Assembly: GCA_964247055.1 (NCBI GenBank)
Contig: OZ176053.1
Span: 9,114,001 to 9,178,000, forward strand
Reading direction: 5' to 3'
DNA length: 64,000 bases
From: Paragordius varius
Lineage: Eukaryota; Nematomorpha
The notes beneath the pieces are model-generated. The model was not told the DNA's origin. It searched no databases and saw nothing but the letters and a program-made list of their open reading frames with translations. The position numbers were made by a program, and so were the translations under genes. This document shows, piece by piece, positions 28,601 to 39,200 of the stretch; the stretch's first letter is position 1; the number at the start of each line of letters is the position of its first letter.

Positions 28601-31600
28601 AAAATGGCACTTTCGGAATCCACATCTAATTATTAAAAATTTTTAATAATATTTATTGTTCTTCTTATATATAATTGATATATTTTGGAGATTTTTTTGG
28701 AATGAAACATTTTCACCACAAAAAAATATTTAACAAAATGTGCCCCAAATTTTGCACTCTTATATAGAGCACTTACAAAAGTGTAAAATACTTTTTTAAA
28801 TCATTAAGGGCCCAAACCAAAAGCATCATGATAATCCTGATACATTTTCTTATCAGATGTATATTTTTCATCAGAATTGGACACTGTTATTGTACGATAA
28901 AATCTCGGCTTTTTTGTATACGACTGGAGTAGTTAATGCGCCAAACGGGATATATGGAAGAACAAAATTTCCATATTAAATATCTTGCACTAATTAAATA
29001 AAAATTCATATATATTTTATGTATCGTCAGGGCAATTCAATATATTTAATTATAAGGATATCAACATTTGTTTATTGTACTAATATTTGATCAAAGCAGA
29101 GTTATTGACATTATGTTGTTGTTTTATCATATATCGAAGTCTATTTGTTGCAAAAGTATAAATTCAGCTTGTACAGTTTGGTTTGGTCGGTTACATTGTT
29201 TCTTGGTTCCTTTAGTCAAATTATCAATCCAACGCGTTCAGCACCTAATATTTTAGAACCTTCAACTTTTTCGACATGAGTTAATATTTAAACTTTTTGA
29301 ATTTAGTGACATGGCTGAAGTAAGGGAGCTTCATTTAAAGGCATGGATATGTCAGATTTGATTTTATCATGAATTATAGTGTTTTTTTATTTTCAATCGA
29401 TCTGAAGCAATTTTCTCTAAAACCACATTTTTGGAGCATTTATATATTGTGTGATTATTATTATTGTATATCAAAAAATATACAATCTTTTTAATTGAGA
29501 TGCGTACCTGAGGTTATAAAAAGCTTTCCATCGATTGAAGGCTTTGATTCTTACATTTAAGAATTAGATCAAAGTACTTGGTAAGTCGGCAACAAGGTTT
29601 TTTATAAGGCTCTTTTTTAATATGTTACCTAAGAAAGCCAGTTTATTAGATATTTTGCATATGGATATGCTTGGTTTGATATTTATCAGGTCGGTAGACC
29701 GTTTATCCATTTAATTTCCGATAAAACGTTTTAAGGCATCCAACTTTCAAAACCGTAAGATATGTGAGAAGAACATACATTTTAATATTAGCAATTTCGT
29801 AACAATTGATGATCAATTGTTTTTGAATAATGTTTTGTTGAAAACACGCTATTTTACCAAGTCGCTGTTTGATATCGTACAAGGAATCCCTCTTATTCGT
29901 TATTATTACTATTATCTCTATTTTTGGACCATTTCGAAGTTAGATATGAGATTTTTAGCTGATTTATTTGGATCCTAGTCTTGCTTTTCTTAAGATTTAT
30001 TTATACTCCACTCTCATGTGTTACACTGTGCAAAAAAGAAGGTCAATTTTTTGACAAAAACATGTTATTTCATTAGAGAATCCAACGGGAACAGACATTT
30101 TTGCACATAGCAGGGGTCGACTGCCTAGGGCTCGCAAGCCAAACTTGTCTCGCCAAAGCATTTAGAAAAATTAAAATATTTCTTATTTTTAGGTTTTTGT
30201 TTAAAAAAGAGTGCATTGCTTAATCATAGTCACATTATTATTATTATTATGCACCATGTAATGTTAATAATAAATGTTTTCCATTTTATTAATACTATTA
30301 TATTGAGGTGTGTTATTTTAATTAAGTTTTCAAGCGTAGGGCTCGCCTAAAATTTTCTATTTTGAAAACGGCTCACCTCCGAGAAAGGTTGCCGACCCCT
30401 GCACTATATTTCATTTATTTATTATCTTAATATGTATAGGCCGATCTTAACTTTTAAATATTTTGTAATGTAAATTTTAATTAGCTTCCAAGAATCTTTT
30501 TAAAACATTTTCATTAACTAAATATTCCAATTGGTTTTAATAAAGAATTGTTTTGGATTTATAACATTTTTACGACATTTTTAATCCATATTTTCTATCC
30601 AAACTTATGGGAGAAATAGTACATCAAATTCTTAAATACTTTATGATGAATAATTAAATTACAGATAATGTATACAAGAACATTGAGTTTTTCCATCCTA
30701 AATCACACGTTCCCTTTACTCCATTAAATCACCCACTTTGCTCATTGGACGAAAATGGGGACCTTATTATGGATAATCCATGTATGTATGCTAATATAAA
30801 AAAATATTTTACAACCTTTTTAATATTAAATAAACACCTTTATGTATTATAGTTTCACCTCCACAAATCGATCAAGAACTGAGTAATGATTCCACATCAT
30901 CAAACGTAATGCAAAAAGATAAAAATTTCATTGCAAACAATGAACCAAACACCAATTATCGTACTATACTTGAAGATGATGGAGATTATATGACTCCCGA
31001 AGAGGAAAAGGTTAATTAAATAGTGGACATTGCCATATTTTAAAATTGCTAACATTCAACCCCAATCTCTATTGTTCACAAAAAACGGTTTTGTAAACAT
31101 TTTTTTTATTATGTATTGATTGAAATCAGCTTTAAATAAAAAAGTAATTAGACCAAACTGATAATTTTTTTCTGAACGAAACACAAAAAAAAATAATATC
31201 ACAAAGTATTTTTTTATTTTATTATTTTCTAGGGAATATTGAATGTATCGGAACCAATAAGCACTTTACAAGAGGCCGAATATGAGGATGGTTATTTATC
31301 CGATGAATGTTACTACAGTCCTTCCACATCGCCGCCCCCTGAAATTGCCGAAATAATCAAAGATTTGGAACAAGATTATGCGCCATCCTCGACAATCATT
31401 GATGAAAAAACTGGTATAATAACTATTTTAATCTAGATATATAATCGTTTGATAAGTCATTTAATTTTGTGTATATGATTATATGTTTTTGCAAATATAC
31501 CTCTATTGCTGGATGTGTTTGTTAGGACGCAAAACATATACCACAAAAAATAAGAAAAAATTTGCCCCATTTAAATGTCATTGTATACCATGATTATTTG

Positions 31601-34291
31601 TCTCCCCGAAAATTTTTTAAAACTATGACGTTCATATTGATTTTTACATCAGCAATAACTCCAAATTTAACAGTTCTAACAACTAATCTTTCACTTATTA
31701 TTTATTGTATTTGATTTATAGAACCTGAAGCAATCGATATTAATGTTTCATTCATGCCAGCCTTTATTAGCGAAATTAAGTCATATAAAGTTCAACACAA
31801 GACACTCGATTCCATATTTATAGACAAGGAAGAGAAAAATCAAAATATGGAAGAAGGTGAATTATCCAAAGGTACTATATGCATATATTTTTATATGTAA
31901 TTGAATTATTATACATTTAATCATGTGTGCTGCATTGTACATATACCTTTTTAGTACTTGATGTATTGGACCCCTTTAATTTTAACCAAGAGGATGAAGG
32001 TATTTATAGCTATTTTATTATTATTTATATATCTAAAATATTATATTAAGCTTTTATATAAATAAAAGTTTGGCATTTTCCATTTTTAATATAACAACAG
32101 TTCTATGAATTATTAGTTTTAAAATGCCTGTTTTCATTATATATTTATTTATTCTCCTCGTAAAACTCAATAAAACATTATAACCTAATCTAATTTATAT
32201 TTTTAGAGGCTTAATTTATATTTTTTCATTCAGAATATTTATATTAAACTTTAGAGCCTAAAAAATCCGAACCATTACCCTATTATGAACGTGATGTTCG
32301 GCATGCTGTTACAACCATAGATCCTAACACAAAACAAAGAGGTTAATTTGTAAATCAATAATTACATCTTTGCAATTATGTGATTGCATAAAATTTTAAT
32401 AACTGGTTAACTTTAGGGATTTTGACTATTTTGGACCAATTTATATTTCACAAATCGATTAAGATATGGCTAAATTAGAATTCAAAGCCTATTTTCGCCC
32501 ATATATATTATTTTTTTGATTAGTCATTATACCAAACTGTCCCGATATTGGCCTTTTACTCAGGGCTATTACTATGTCTACCTCAAACGATGCATTTGAT
32601 CTCGAACGCTTAGAGTTAATTGGCGATTCTTTCCTTAAAATGGCTGTCACAGTCTATCTTTTTTGTTCTGAACCGGACAGTCATGAAGGAAAACTTAGCT
32701 ATAAGCGTAGTAAACAAGTAAATATTTTTTGATAAATATATATTTGAAACAATTGTAATCGAGGCAGAAACATTTTGTATTATAATGGTTATGCATAAAA
32801 AAATTTGGCTTTATTCTGATCTTTAATTGTACACAATTTAGATAAAATTATTTTTTTTGTTGCATCTAAAATCAGTGTCACGCATAAAAATTCAACTATT
32901 TACAGGTTAGTAATTTTAAGCTGTATCATTTGGGAAAAATACGTGGATTTGGTGAAATTTTAGTATCAACCAAGTTTGAACCAGTCGATAATTGGCTTCC
33001 TCCTGGTTATGTATCCAAACATGCTGAACAAAAAGGTAATAATATAATTTGTATACATATTTATATGGTCGTATCCTGCACTAATGCCTTCTAAAGAAAC
33101 TTTTTGCGTTTTAGGATTTTTCAGTATATGTTAATTGAAGAGGCGTAAAAGTTTGGGTTTTTTTAACATTTTCAATCTAAAAAAGATTGCATGTACACCG
33201 TCACTATGATACAGCCGCTAATATGCCGTTTTTTTTACAGTGTTCGTATGGAAAAAGATAAGTAATCCGATAATTTCCGAAATTATTTAGAAAAAAATTG
33301 GATTAACCTAACTAATTTACCATAATCATAATTTTAAAATATTTGCGCATTGTCATTAGTTAGACATTAAATTAAATTACATAGTTTTTTTTTCGTGTTT
33401 TCCACCCACCTTTTAAAAAACTACTTTATGTAGCGTGTTACAAAAGTGAAATCTCCAAAATATATGACATGAAAACCGAGCATTATCTGTCGGATAAATG
33501 TATAGCTGATTGTGTAGAAGCTTTCATTGGGGCTTATCTCATAAGTTGTGGAAGTTTAGCAGCTTTGGCTTTTATGCGCTGGATGGGTATTCACATTCTT
33601 TTGGGGGAACGGGAATGGCAAGTGTCTCAAGGTGGGTGGTATTTTATTTTTTTTTTAAAAAAATAATGTTAAAAGATATAAAATTTTTACTCTAAAATAT
33701 ATGCTCCATGTTTTATAAATTTATATCCATAATTGTAATATACTAGATTTAAAATCTTCGCCCAAGCATGCTCTAAATGAGAGCTGGTATGATCACGGTA
33801 AAAATATTTTAATATATTAAATTATATAATAAATTTAAATTTCAAAATAAAGTATTATAGGAGAATTGGCAACACAATATTGTATAAAACAACAAAATAT
33901 TGACATACAATTTTTATCTTACATAAATGACAAAATTTGTTTTATAACACACCCATATGTATTAGAAATTGACCAACATTAATGTGAATAAGCCAGCATA
34001 AATGTGTAAACTAATATTTTTTATTCATATTGTATAATTATTTGTGTTTTGATCAATATCAGCCATATATGAACACTTTAATTTTATAAAAATTAATTTT
34101 TTAGATATTGATGATTTATGGTCCAAAGTTACAGGGAAACTGCCACCAATTTCACCATTAATACTATCCACCCCAAATCATAACCGAAAACTTTTGAAAG
34201 TCTTTGCAAATTTAGAGCGCTTTCAGGATGTCATTGGTTACAAATTTAAAGATCCATCCTTTTTGATACAGGTTAATATCAATTATATTTA

Positions 34292-34325
<34 letters not shown>

Positions 34326-36030
34326 TAGCTCATTCAGAAACAACAATTTTTCATTCAAATGCACTTTTTACAATCTAAAAACGACACTTTTTTTTAATAA
34401 CCATTTTTTAATCAAATGGAGCATTATTTTATCCGTGTTTAGATGTAAAAATTTTGCGTTTTATTGAAAAAATGCTCTAGTCTGTAAATTGTTTTTTAAT
34501 GAAAAAATTTGTATTCTAAAATAAAATTCTAATATAAATGTATGTTTAGGCATTTACACACAGTTCCTATAGTTTACACCGGCTTACCGATTGTTATCAA
34601 AGGCTAGAATTTTTGGGAGATGCCCTATTGGATTATTTGATAACTAGACATTTGTACACACTTTCAGACCGATTCACTCCGGGTCAAATGACAGACCTGC
34701 GGTCTGCCCTCGTTAATAATATTATATTTGCCAGTTTAGCCGTAAAATTTGGATTCCATAAATATCTTTTATCATGCTCAACCAAATTATTTGCTACCAT
34801 TGATAAATTTGTCAAGGTTATTATGACTTTTTGCATTCTTGGTTATTATTCCACTAAAATTTGGACATTTTCCATTCAACCGTTTTTAAAAAAGCGATTT
34901 AGTTTGAAAATATTATATTTCAAACTCTTTTACATAGTTTTTTGGTTTTAATGCATCATATTTATATTATTTGCTTTTGTTAACTTTAAAAAAAGGTTCA
35001 AAGAGAAAAAACTTTAATTGGGAAGCGTCTGAAAAAAAGTGGGGATAACCTGGACGAAACAGATTTCTTTCCAATGCTCGATACATTTAACATGGGAGAT
35101 AACGTTTGTTTTTTATTAAATATATTTATATTTTTTTTAAAAAAATCCTAAATTTTTAAAATTCTAATTTTACAAAGTATATAAATTTTTTAGTTACTAA
35201 TTTGGGCAAATTATAATCGAGATGATGAATGGTACAGTAAGCGAATGAAAAATTTGGATCCAACAGTCAATGGAGGTTTAATTATTGTCCTTACATGTTT
35301 TATCAGCATTTGCAAAAATATGGATGATTTTTTATATACTTTATGATAAACTAAAATTCCGCAGCGCTAAAATTTGCATTGTTGAAATGTAATGTACAAA
35401 AAAACTAACCCTTCTTATAACTTATAGATTAATTACAATAATATATATTTAATCTCAATACAATAGTTAATGAAAATGGGACAATGATGTTTAAAGACAT
35501 TGAAGTACCCAAAGTTCTTGGTGATATTTTCGAATCCGTGGCAGGCGCTATATTTATGGATTCGGGCATGAGCCTTAAAACTCTTTGGCGAGTCTATTCT
35601 AGTCTCATGAGCGATGCTATCAGTATATTATTTTTTTATACCCTCCTAATTTTTGTATTCCATCTACGTGCATATTTTATTATATAAATACATTTTATAA
35701 TAGCTTATTACACAAAGCATATTCCAATGTCACCTATCCGAGAACTTTTGGAAAGTGAACCTGATCGTGTCCGTTTTATGTATTTGATAACTACTATATT
35801 TCATAATTTTTTTACAATTTTTATACTTTTTCACCTGCTTCAAAAAATATTACGTCTATAAATGTATTTTTTACAGGAAACCCGTCAAAATGAAAAGCCA
35901 TTACAAAGTTTGTGTTGAAATTTTGGGCAAGGGAAAATGGATAGGCCTTGGAAGTAACGCTAAAATTGCCAAATGTACGGCTGCCAAAACTGCTTTGGCC
36001 GGAATAAAAGGCAATATTAATATGAAATAA
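6550..36030 (+). CDS. Dicer (animal Dicer-1 type), complete gene, about 42 coding exons
   Basis: Dicer is the RNase III enzyme that cuts pre-miRNA hairpins and long dsRNA into 21-25-nt duplexes and hands them to Argonaute, chiefly in the cytoplasm. Domains read in order are: DExD/H helicase with NTGTGKT (about aa 32-38) and DECHH (about aa 144), helicase C with [11 protein letters not shown]283, platform, PAZ, RNase IIIa, RNase IIIb and C-terminal dsRBD. Every listed splice pair keeps codon phase. The ATG at 6550 is the first in-frame ATG, and TAA ends at 36030. Summed exons give about 2,100-2,400 residues depending on where exon 24 ends, longer than human DICER1 (1,922). Both catalytic half-sites look intact in each RNase III domain, and the Walker A motif is kept, unlike Drosophila Dcr-1. 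Introns range from 23 nt to 8.9 kb and many contain transposons. An aatAAA-type poly(A) signal lies at about 36163. Confidence 0.95.
6601..6809 (+). other. Two 23-nt introns in Dicer
   Basis: Intron 1 is 6601-6623 (gtatataatt...attatttaag) and intron 2 is 6787-6809 (gttagtttgt...atttttag). Each is exactly 23 nt with GT and AG ends. 23 is not a multiple of three and intron 2 carries an in-frame stop, so both must be removed to give the conserved YQ-LELL and NS-VPLVHQQ joins. Other introns of this gene are 70 bp or longer. Confidence 0.8.
8698..13086 (+). CDS. Dicer exons 5-9: helicase insert and helicase C
   Basis: Exons are 8698-8882, 11256-11499, 11770-11881, 12218-12382 and 12924-13086. 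Exon 5 ends with the conserved YGPWCA; exons 5-6 cover the helical insert between the two RecA lobes. Exon 7 holds [13 protein letters not shown], exon 8 GYIIGHG and [14 protein letters not shown], and exon 9 CNLVIRFD and QSRGRARA (helicase motif VI). The lobe is complete, so ATP-dependent handling of long dsRNA is plausible. Intron 5 (8883-11255) contains an inverted-repeat element and a Helitron fragment. Confidence 0.9.
9039..10081. mobile_element. Inverted-repeat element in Dicer intron 5
   Basis: Sequence at 9039-9210 reappears inverted at about 9905-10081, including gggcgtcagaaatcttt and the outer block with gtcatgtaga. The central 9340-9830 resembles the TTAA-type element at 5930-6455 (shared aaaatggcgtcgaa and aaattgggaccgtttc). 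This is either a fold-back element that took in a TTAA element or a composite of the two. No coding potential is seen. Confidence 0.6.
10605..10919 (+). mobile_element. Short internally deleted Helitron copy
   Basis: The left end reads A then tctatatatttataaaaatgg and the following gaaaatgctggttttgtgatc, shared with the left ends at 36217 and (reverse) 61264. The right part has the family block ccacatatgtgg, the aagtacgaaggactt hairpin and gcagcacgattta, with the last few bases decayed. At about 315 bp it keeps both end regions but little inside. It sits in Dicer intron 5. A poly-C run (10857-10880) precedes the hairpin. Confidence 0.6.
12791..12874. repeat. 42-bp perfect tandem duplication
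   Basis: The unit starting aatattatatatttataa occurs twice back to back (12791-12832 and 12833-12874) with no difference I can see, in Dicer intron 8. Exact identity implies a recent duplication. Confidence 0.85.
13515..15155 (+). CDS. Dicer exons 10-13: DUF283 dimerisation fold
   Basis: Exons are 13515-13669, 13766-13854, 14417-14581 and 15022-15155. The conserved run [20 protein letters not shown] leads into [17 protein letters not shown] and [19 protein letters not shown], then ELNDHLLPL, matching the DUF283 region of animal Dicers. This dsRBD-like fold sits between the helicase and the platform and contacts partner proteins in other Dicers. Phases match exactly: exon 9 joins exon 10 in phase 0. 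Confidence 0.9.
13993..14245. mobile_element. hAT-type MITE in Dicer intron 11
   Basis: The left end caggagtgtcagcttcgcgg and the right end cgcgggctg...gacaaccctg are imperfect inverted repeats of the CAGGGKTGTC type seen in hAT-derived MITEs. About 253 bp, non-coding. No clear 8-bp duplication remains, so the copy is old. Confidence 0.5.
15372..18585 (+). CDS. Dicer exons 14-19: platform, PAZ, connector
   Basis: Exons are 15372-15551, 15731-15938, 16030-16159, 16445-16604, 17266-17450 and 18365-18585. [12 protein letters not shown] and [18 protein letters not shown] mark the platform; [18 protein letters not shown] and [17 protein letters not shown] mark the PAZ domain, which binds the 3' overhang of the substrate. 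Exon 19 holds [18 protein letters not shown], the connector leading to the RNase III core. All internal junctions keep frame. Intron 18 contains a SINE-like sequence. Confidence 0.9.
17622..17790 (+). mobile_element. tRNA-derived SINE
   Basis: The head is tRNA-like: an A-box region (tatggtaggtagggcgcagg), an anticodon-like stem gcagg/cctgc, and a B box agttcaaatcc. It continues past the tRNA part into a body with catcatcat and gtccgccctgggtaggcg and an A-rich end near 17790-17800. The T-arm pairing is imperfect, so it is not a functional tRNA gene. It lies in Dicer intron 18. Confidence 0.6.
19216..21745 (+). CDS. Dicer exons 20-25: variable linker before RNase IIIa
   Basis: Exons are 19216-19395, 19514-19731, 19900-19984, 20068-20105, 20193 to about 20817-21092, and 21481-21745. 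Exon 20 has the conserved [10 protein letters not shown]; the rest is a low-complexity, charged and Asn/Asp/Ser-rich linker, expected to be disordered. The end of exon 24 is unresolved. The frame stays open to a stop at 21090-21092 and looks coding throughout, but joining exon 25 needs a phase-0 donor; the latest candidates I can see are near 20817 and 20838. A short isoform ending at 21092, before the RNase III domains, is conceivable but unproven. Confidence 0.75.
22931..23417. mobile_element. Small inverted-repeat element ending in TTTGCACTTCAAG
   Basis: The left end tttgcacttcaagttgg and the right end ccaacttgaagtgtac...cttgaagtgcaaatggta are inverted repeats. The terminal motif taccatttgcacttcaa closely matches taccatttac.cttcaa at the ends of the element at 56399-56774, so both probably belong to one family. 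Non-coding. Confidence 0.5.
25044..25748 (-). pseudogene. TE-linked 'PPLHIKLGL / GERFHQ' family gene, left arm
   Basis: This is the mirror copy of the relic at 26260-26964, on the minus strand. It shows the same conserved blocks: a Cys-containing [59 protein letters not shown] and [21 protein letters not shown]. The family is an uncharacterised, repeat-associated protein I recognise from many arthropod and cnidarian genomes; its biochemical role is unknown to me. The frame is interrupted by a few stops shared with the other arm. Confidence 0.6.
26260..26964 (+). pseudogene. TE-linked 'PPLHIKLGL / GERFHQ' family gene, right arm
   Basis: Blocks in order: [19 protein letters not shown] (CxxC-like), [20 protein letters not shown] with [23 protein letters not shown], then [20 protein letters not shown], a possible 60-nt intron (26760-26816), and [18 protein letters not shown] followed by [17 protein letters not shown]. 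This matches the block order of the known family (SLKIHFLHSHL..GERFHQD). Several in-frame stops make it a relic. Because both arms share them, they predate the duplication or were copied between arms. An 88-codon open frame identical in both arms follows (26965-27231). Confidence 0.6.
30111..30402. mobile_element. hAT MITE (CAGGGGTCG ends)
   Basis: The left end is caggggtcgactgcctaggg and the right end ggttgccgacccctg, inverted repeats typical of hAT/Charlie-type MITEs. 292 bp, AT-rich interior with an ATT microsatellite. Flanking 8-mers no longer match clearly, so it is old. It lies about 260 bp before Dicer exon 26. Confidence 0.7.
30665..32341 (+). CDS. Dicer exons 26-31: linker to RNase IIIa
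   Basis: Exons are 30665-30781, 30853-31010, 31233-31413, 31722-31871, 31955-31999 and 32255-32341. They encode an acidic linker with proline/serine clusters (SPSTSPPPE). The helical pieces in it have no motif that I recognise. Phase is kept across all five internal junctions and across the 8.9-kb intron 25 on the left (donor after 21745). Small exons separated by introns of 70-380 bp suggest the normal gene architecture here, against which the 23-nt and 8.9-kb introns stand out. Confidence 0.85.
32524..34271 (+). CDS. Dicer exons 32-36: RNase IIIa
   Basis: Exons are 32524-32717, 32906-33035, 33434-33631, 33747-33797 and 34105-34271. The signature [15 protein letters not shown] gives the first acidic pair and [16 protein letters not shown] the second (D and E), so the active site looks complete. 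This domain cuts the 3' arm of a pre-miRNA in known Dicers. The insert between the two half-sites is much shorter than in human DICER1. Exons 35-36 lead into [17 protein letters not shown], the start of RNase IIIb. Confidence 0.92.
34550..36030 (+). CDS. Dicer exons 37-42: RNase IIIb and dsRBD
   Basis: Exons are 34550-34816, 34996-35103, 35194-35275, 35467-35622, 35704-35779 and 35877-36030. [20 protein letters not shown] and [20 protein letters not shown] give the four catalytic carboxylates of RNase IIIb, which cuts the 5' arm. Exon 42 encodes the dsRBD ([30 protein letters not shown]) and ends in TAA. The C-terminus is compact and ends about 18 residues after the KTAL helix. Confidence 0.93.
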
Positions 36031-36216
36031 TCTACTTATTTTATATATAAAATTCGGTTTATCGCATTTATTTTTATGAACTTCCATTTTTAATCTTTTT
36101 TATCAAAACTAGTACATGTTTGATGCAACTGCAAATATTGTAATAAGTTTTATTATAATTACAATAAATAGATATATTTTTATCGATACTATTATTCAAA
36201 TAATCATACTCGGGAA

Positions 36217-39200
36217 TCAATATATAAAAATGGAAAATGCTGGCTTTGTGATTTGTTTCCGACAATCCGGTGGACCCATTCAAAACCAAATGTCGAAAAA
36301 AATAATCATTTATGAATGCCCCGACAATAGCTCCGCCCTTTTTTTTAATTAGGCTCCCAGTTCGGGTCCACCCCGTGTAATAAAAATTTGAAAACAAGTC
36401 CACAAAAATCGCGTCTTTGAGACAATTTTCCGTAAAACGTCTTGGACCATTCGATTTCATATAAAAATTTTTACAATTTTTTTGATTGCTAGTCGGCTCG
36501 CTTTTTAATTTAGGCCCTCTTTTTACCCCCTCGCCCCGTAAAATGCTATTATTTTCAACTAAGTCCACAAAAATAATTTTTTGAATCTATTTTTCGCATA
36601 GGTATGAGACCGTAAAAATTTAATGAAAATTCCAGGTATTCCCTGTTAAAAAATTTTAGTCGTGCCTTTCTTTTATATTAGCTGCTGGGTAAGGAAAAAC
36701 CCACTAAAAACTGCCTCGTCATATCGAAATAGCGTGCTTTTGGGGCTAGATTTGAGAACCCTGGCCATATGAGTTCGATAGCAGCTTAAGATATTACCCG
36801 TAACAAGGCAAAAATTTAGGTCGTGCGGCTTTTAAAATTAGCCCTTAATTAGGCCGATCACGCCCTGAAAAATGCGCCACTATAGAATAAATTTTTAGTT
36901 TTGAGGCAATTTTTCCAAAACCAATGATATGAAATCAATGATGATTCCAGGTATTCTCCGTAAAAAGGCAAAAATTTTAATCAACCGCTTTTTTATATCA
37001 GCCAAAGGGTAGAGATCTACCCGCCTAAAACTGCGCACCATATTGAAATTGTTTTTTTAGGAGTTAATTTTCAGAAAACATATCAGACCACATAAAAAGG
37101 AAAAAAATTAAGTGGAGTGGTTTTTTTAAATTAGCTGTTAGTTAGCCCTTTACGCCCTGAAAAATGTACTATCATTGAACTATTATTTAATTTTGAAGCC
37201 ATTCTTCCAAAAACTATTAAGAATATATGGAATGAATGAAGATTTCGGGTATTTCCCTATAAAAGCAAAATTTTTTATCGAGCGCTTATTTATATTGGTT
37301 TCTGGATATCGATACAGCGGGATTTTGGAGGCAAATTTTAAACTTATCAGGCCAAATGAGTTCAATAAGGGCTTAAAATATTACGTAAAAAATCAAAAAT
37401 TTAAATATAGCGGTTTAATCAAATTACCCCTTACTTAGCCCCTTGCCCTGAAAAATGCAGGACCATAGAATGCTTTTTGGTTTGAGGCAATCTTTCGAAA
37501 ATCCCATTAGAGCATATGGAATCAATCATGATTCCAGGTATTATCCGAATTAAGGCAAAATTTTAATCGAGCGTTTTTTTTGTTTTACCCCAGGTTCGAG
37601 GGCCACCCGCGTAAAACTGCGTCACCATATCGATACAGCATTTTGCGCATTTCAGAAAACCTATGAGACTATGTAAGTCTTAAAAATCAAATATTTTAGT
37701 ATAGGGAATTATTTCAATGATTCGCTAAGTAAAATTTTACGCTCTGAAAAAATGCGCTGCCATAGAATAATTTTGTTTTTAAGCAATATTTCATAGAACT
37801 TATAGGAACATATGGAATCCATGATAATTTCAGATATTCCCCATATAAAGGCAAAAATTTTGCCCACGCTTTTTTATACCTGCCAAAAACTACGCCTCTA
37901 TATGGAAATTGCTTTGTTTTGGAGCTAATTTACAGAAGATTTATGAAGCCATATAAAATCAAAATAAAAATTAAGGTCATATGTTTTTTTTATTAGTCGT
38001 TAATTTTGGGTCTTCATGGCAAATACGCCATCATATAACGATTATTAGTTATAAAATATTTTCTCGAATAACCCATGAGACGGTGGTATCAAAGATACCA
38101 AATATATGCCCTATCAAACTTAGCGCTTTTTCCATATAGGTCTTTGGGTAGGGATCTACTGGTATAAAACTGTGAAACCATACAAAAATGGCGTGGTTTT
38201 GGAGTAATTTAAAAAAACTTAAGAAGCCATACGAGTTCAAAAAAGGCTTTAAATAATACCCATAAAAAAGTGAAAATTATAAAATAGCGGTTTTTTCCAT
38301 TAGCCGTCAATTGGGTCTTCATGGCTAGTAAACAATGTATTAGATGAATGCACAGTTTTATAAATTTTATAAAGCACCGTGTTGATAATCCTATGAGATC
38401 ATAACTATTAAATAACACTAGACAACAAATTTTAACTTTTTTTAACTGCCATCCTTGTAAATTTAAAATTTATTTCATTAAAGTACATAATTAGTATATC
38501 TGAAAAGAAAATTGGTCTAGCATAGAAGAATTTCTTTATATTAGAGTTTATCGATTATTTTTGGCCCTGATTTTACATTAAACTCGAAATTTCGAAAATT
38601 TAAAGTTTTAGATATGAAGCCATGTATTTTATATCATTCGAAAGAGCGCAAAAAACTGAATCTTTTAAATGGTAGTAAGTCATTTAAATCAATCGGATGT
38701 AAAAGTTATTTGGATTAAAAGGGTCGAAATTTTTAATCCTTAAATAAGTCAAGAGTTTTCACAGACAAACTAATTTGAAAATCATATAAATTATTTTAAT
38801 ATAATTATTAGGTTTATATTAGTATTTAATTTAATAAAAATGTTTGAAAAAGCTTTTGGTTTGCTTTTTTAATAAAAATTATTATTATCATAAATATTTT
38901 ACCTAGTGGATACTAAAATGCATAGTTATAACTGTAAATTTATTACATAATGGCTATAAAAGATCAAAAATACCTTAAACTTTGTTTTTATCTTTAAAAT
39001 TTCGAAATTATCAGCCTTGTAAAGAAAATAAATTAATATTGATGAGAAGGTAATTTTTAAAAAAACAAAAAACTTAAAAATGGCTGTTTTGAGTGACATA
39101 AAAGCAATAAAAAATGTTTTAATCAAAAAAACTTTCTTGTGTTATCTTTTTTGGACATTCATCTCCATCTAAACAAAGTTTGAGCTATTTCCATCCATTA

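Larger units (their letters stand above)
23450..28805. repeat. Older outer inverted repeat enclosing the palindrome
   Basis: The left flank at about 23500-23645 (including cattttgttaaataatattt and catgaattatatataa) matches the inverted right flank at about 28620-28765 with clear divergence. The spacing is not symmetrical around the palindrome centre, so this is a separate, older fold-back element into which the palindromic transposon appears to have inserted. Confidence 0.5.
21746..30664 (+). other. Dicer intron 25, 8.9 kb
   Basis: This is the largest intron in the window, with donor gtaaat at 21746 and acceptor at 30664. It contains a fold-back element (22931-23417), an older inverted repeat (23450-28805) surrounding a 4.4-kb palindrome (23808-28200), and a hAT MITE (30111-30402). 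The stretches 21746-22930 and 28806-30110 show no gene I can support; faint retroelement-like frames near 29000-29740 are too decayed to assign. Confidence 0.8.

Noticed and set aside
29000-29740. Copia-like polymerase remnant on the minus strand
   Set aside because: Only a few residues resemble the family, in several frames, with no end repeats; too weak to call.
38926-39126. 66-codon frame conserved in both Harbinger-like copies (also 43418-43618)
   Set aside because: The copies are nearly identical over their whole length, so frame sharing is uninformative, and the translation is low-complexity F/L/I/K.
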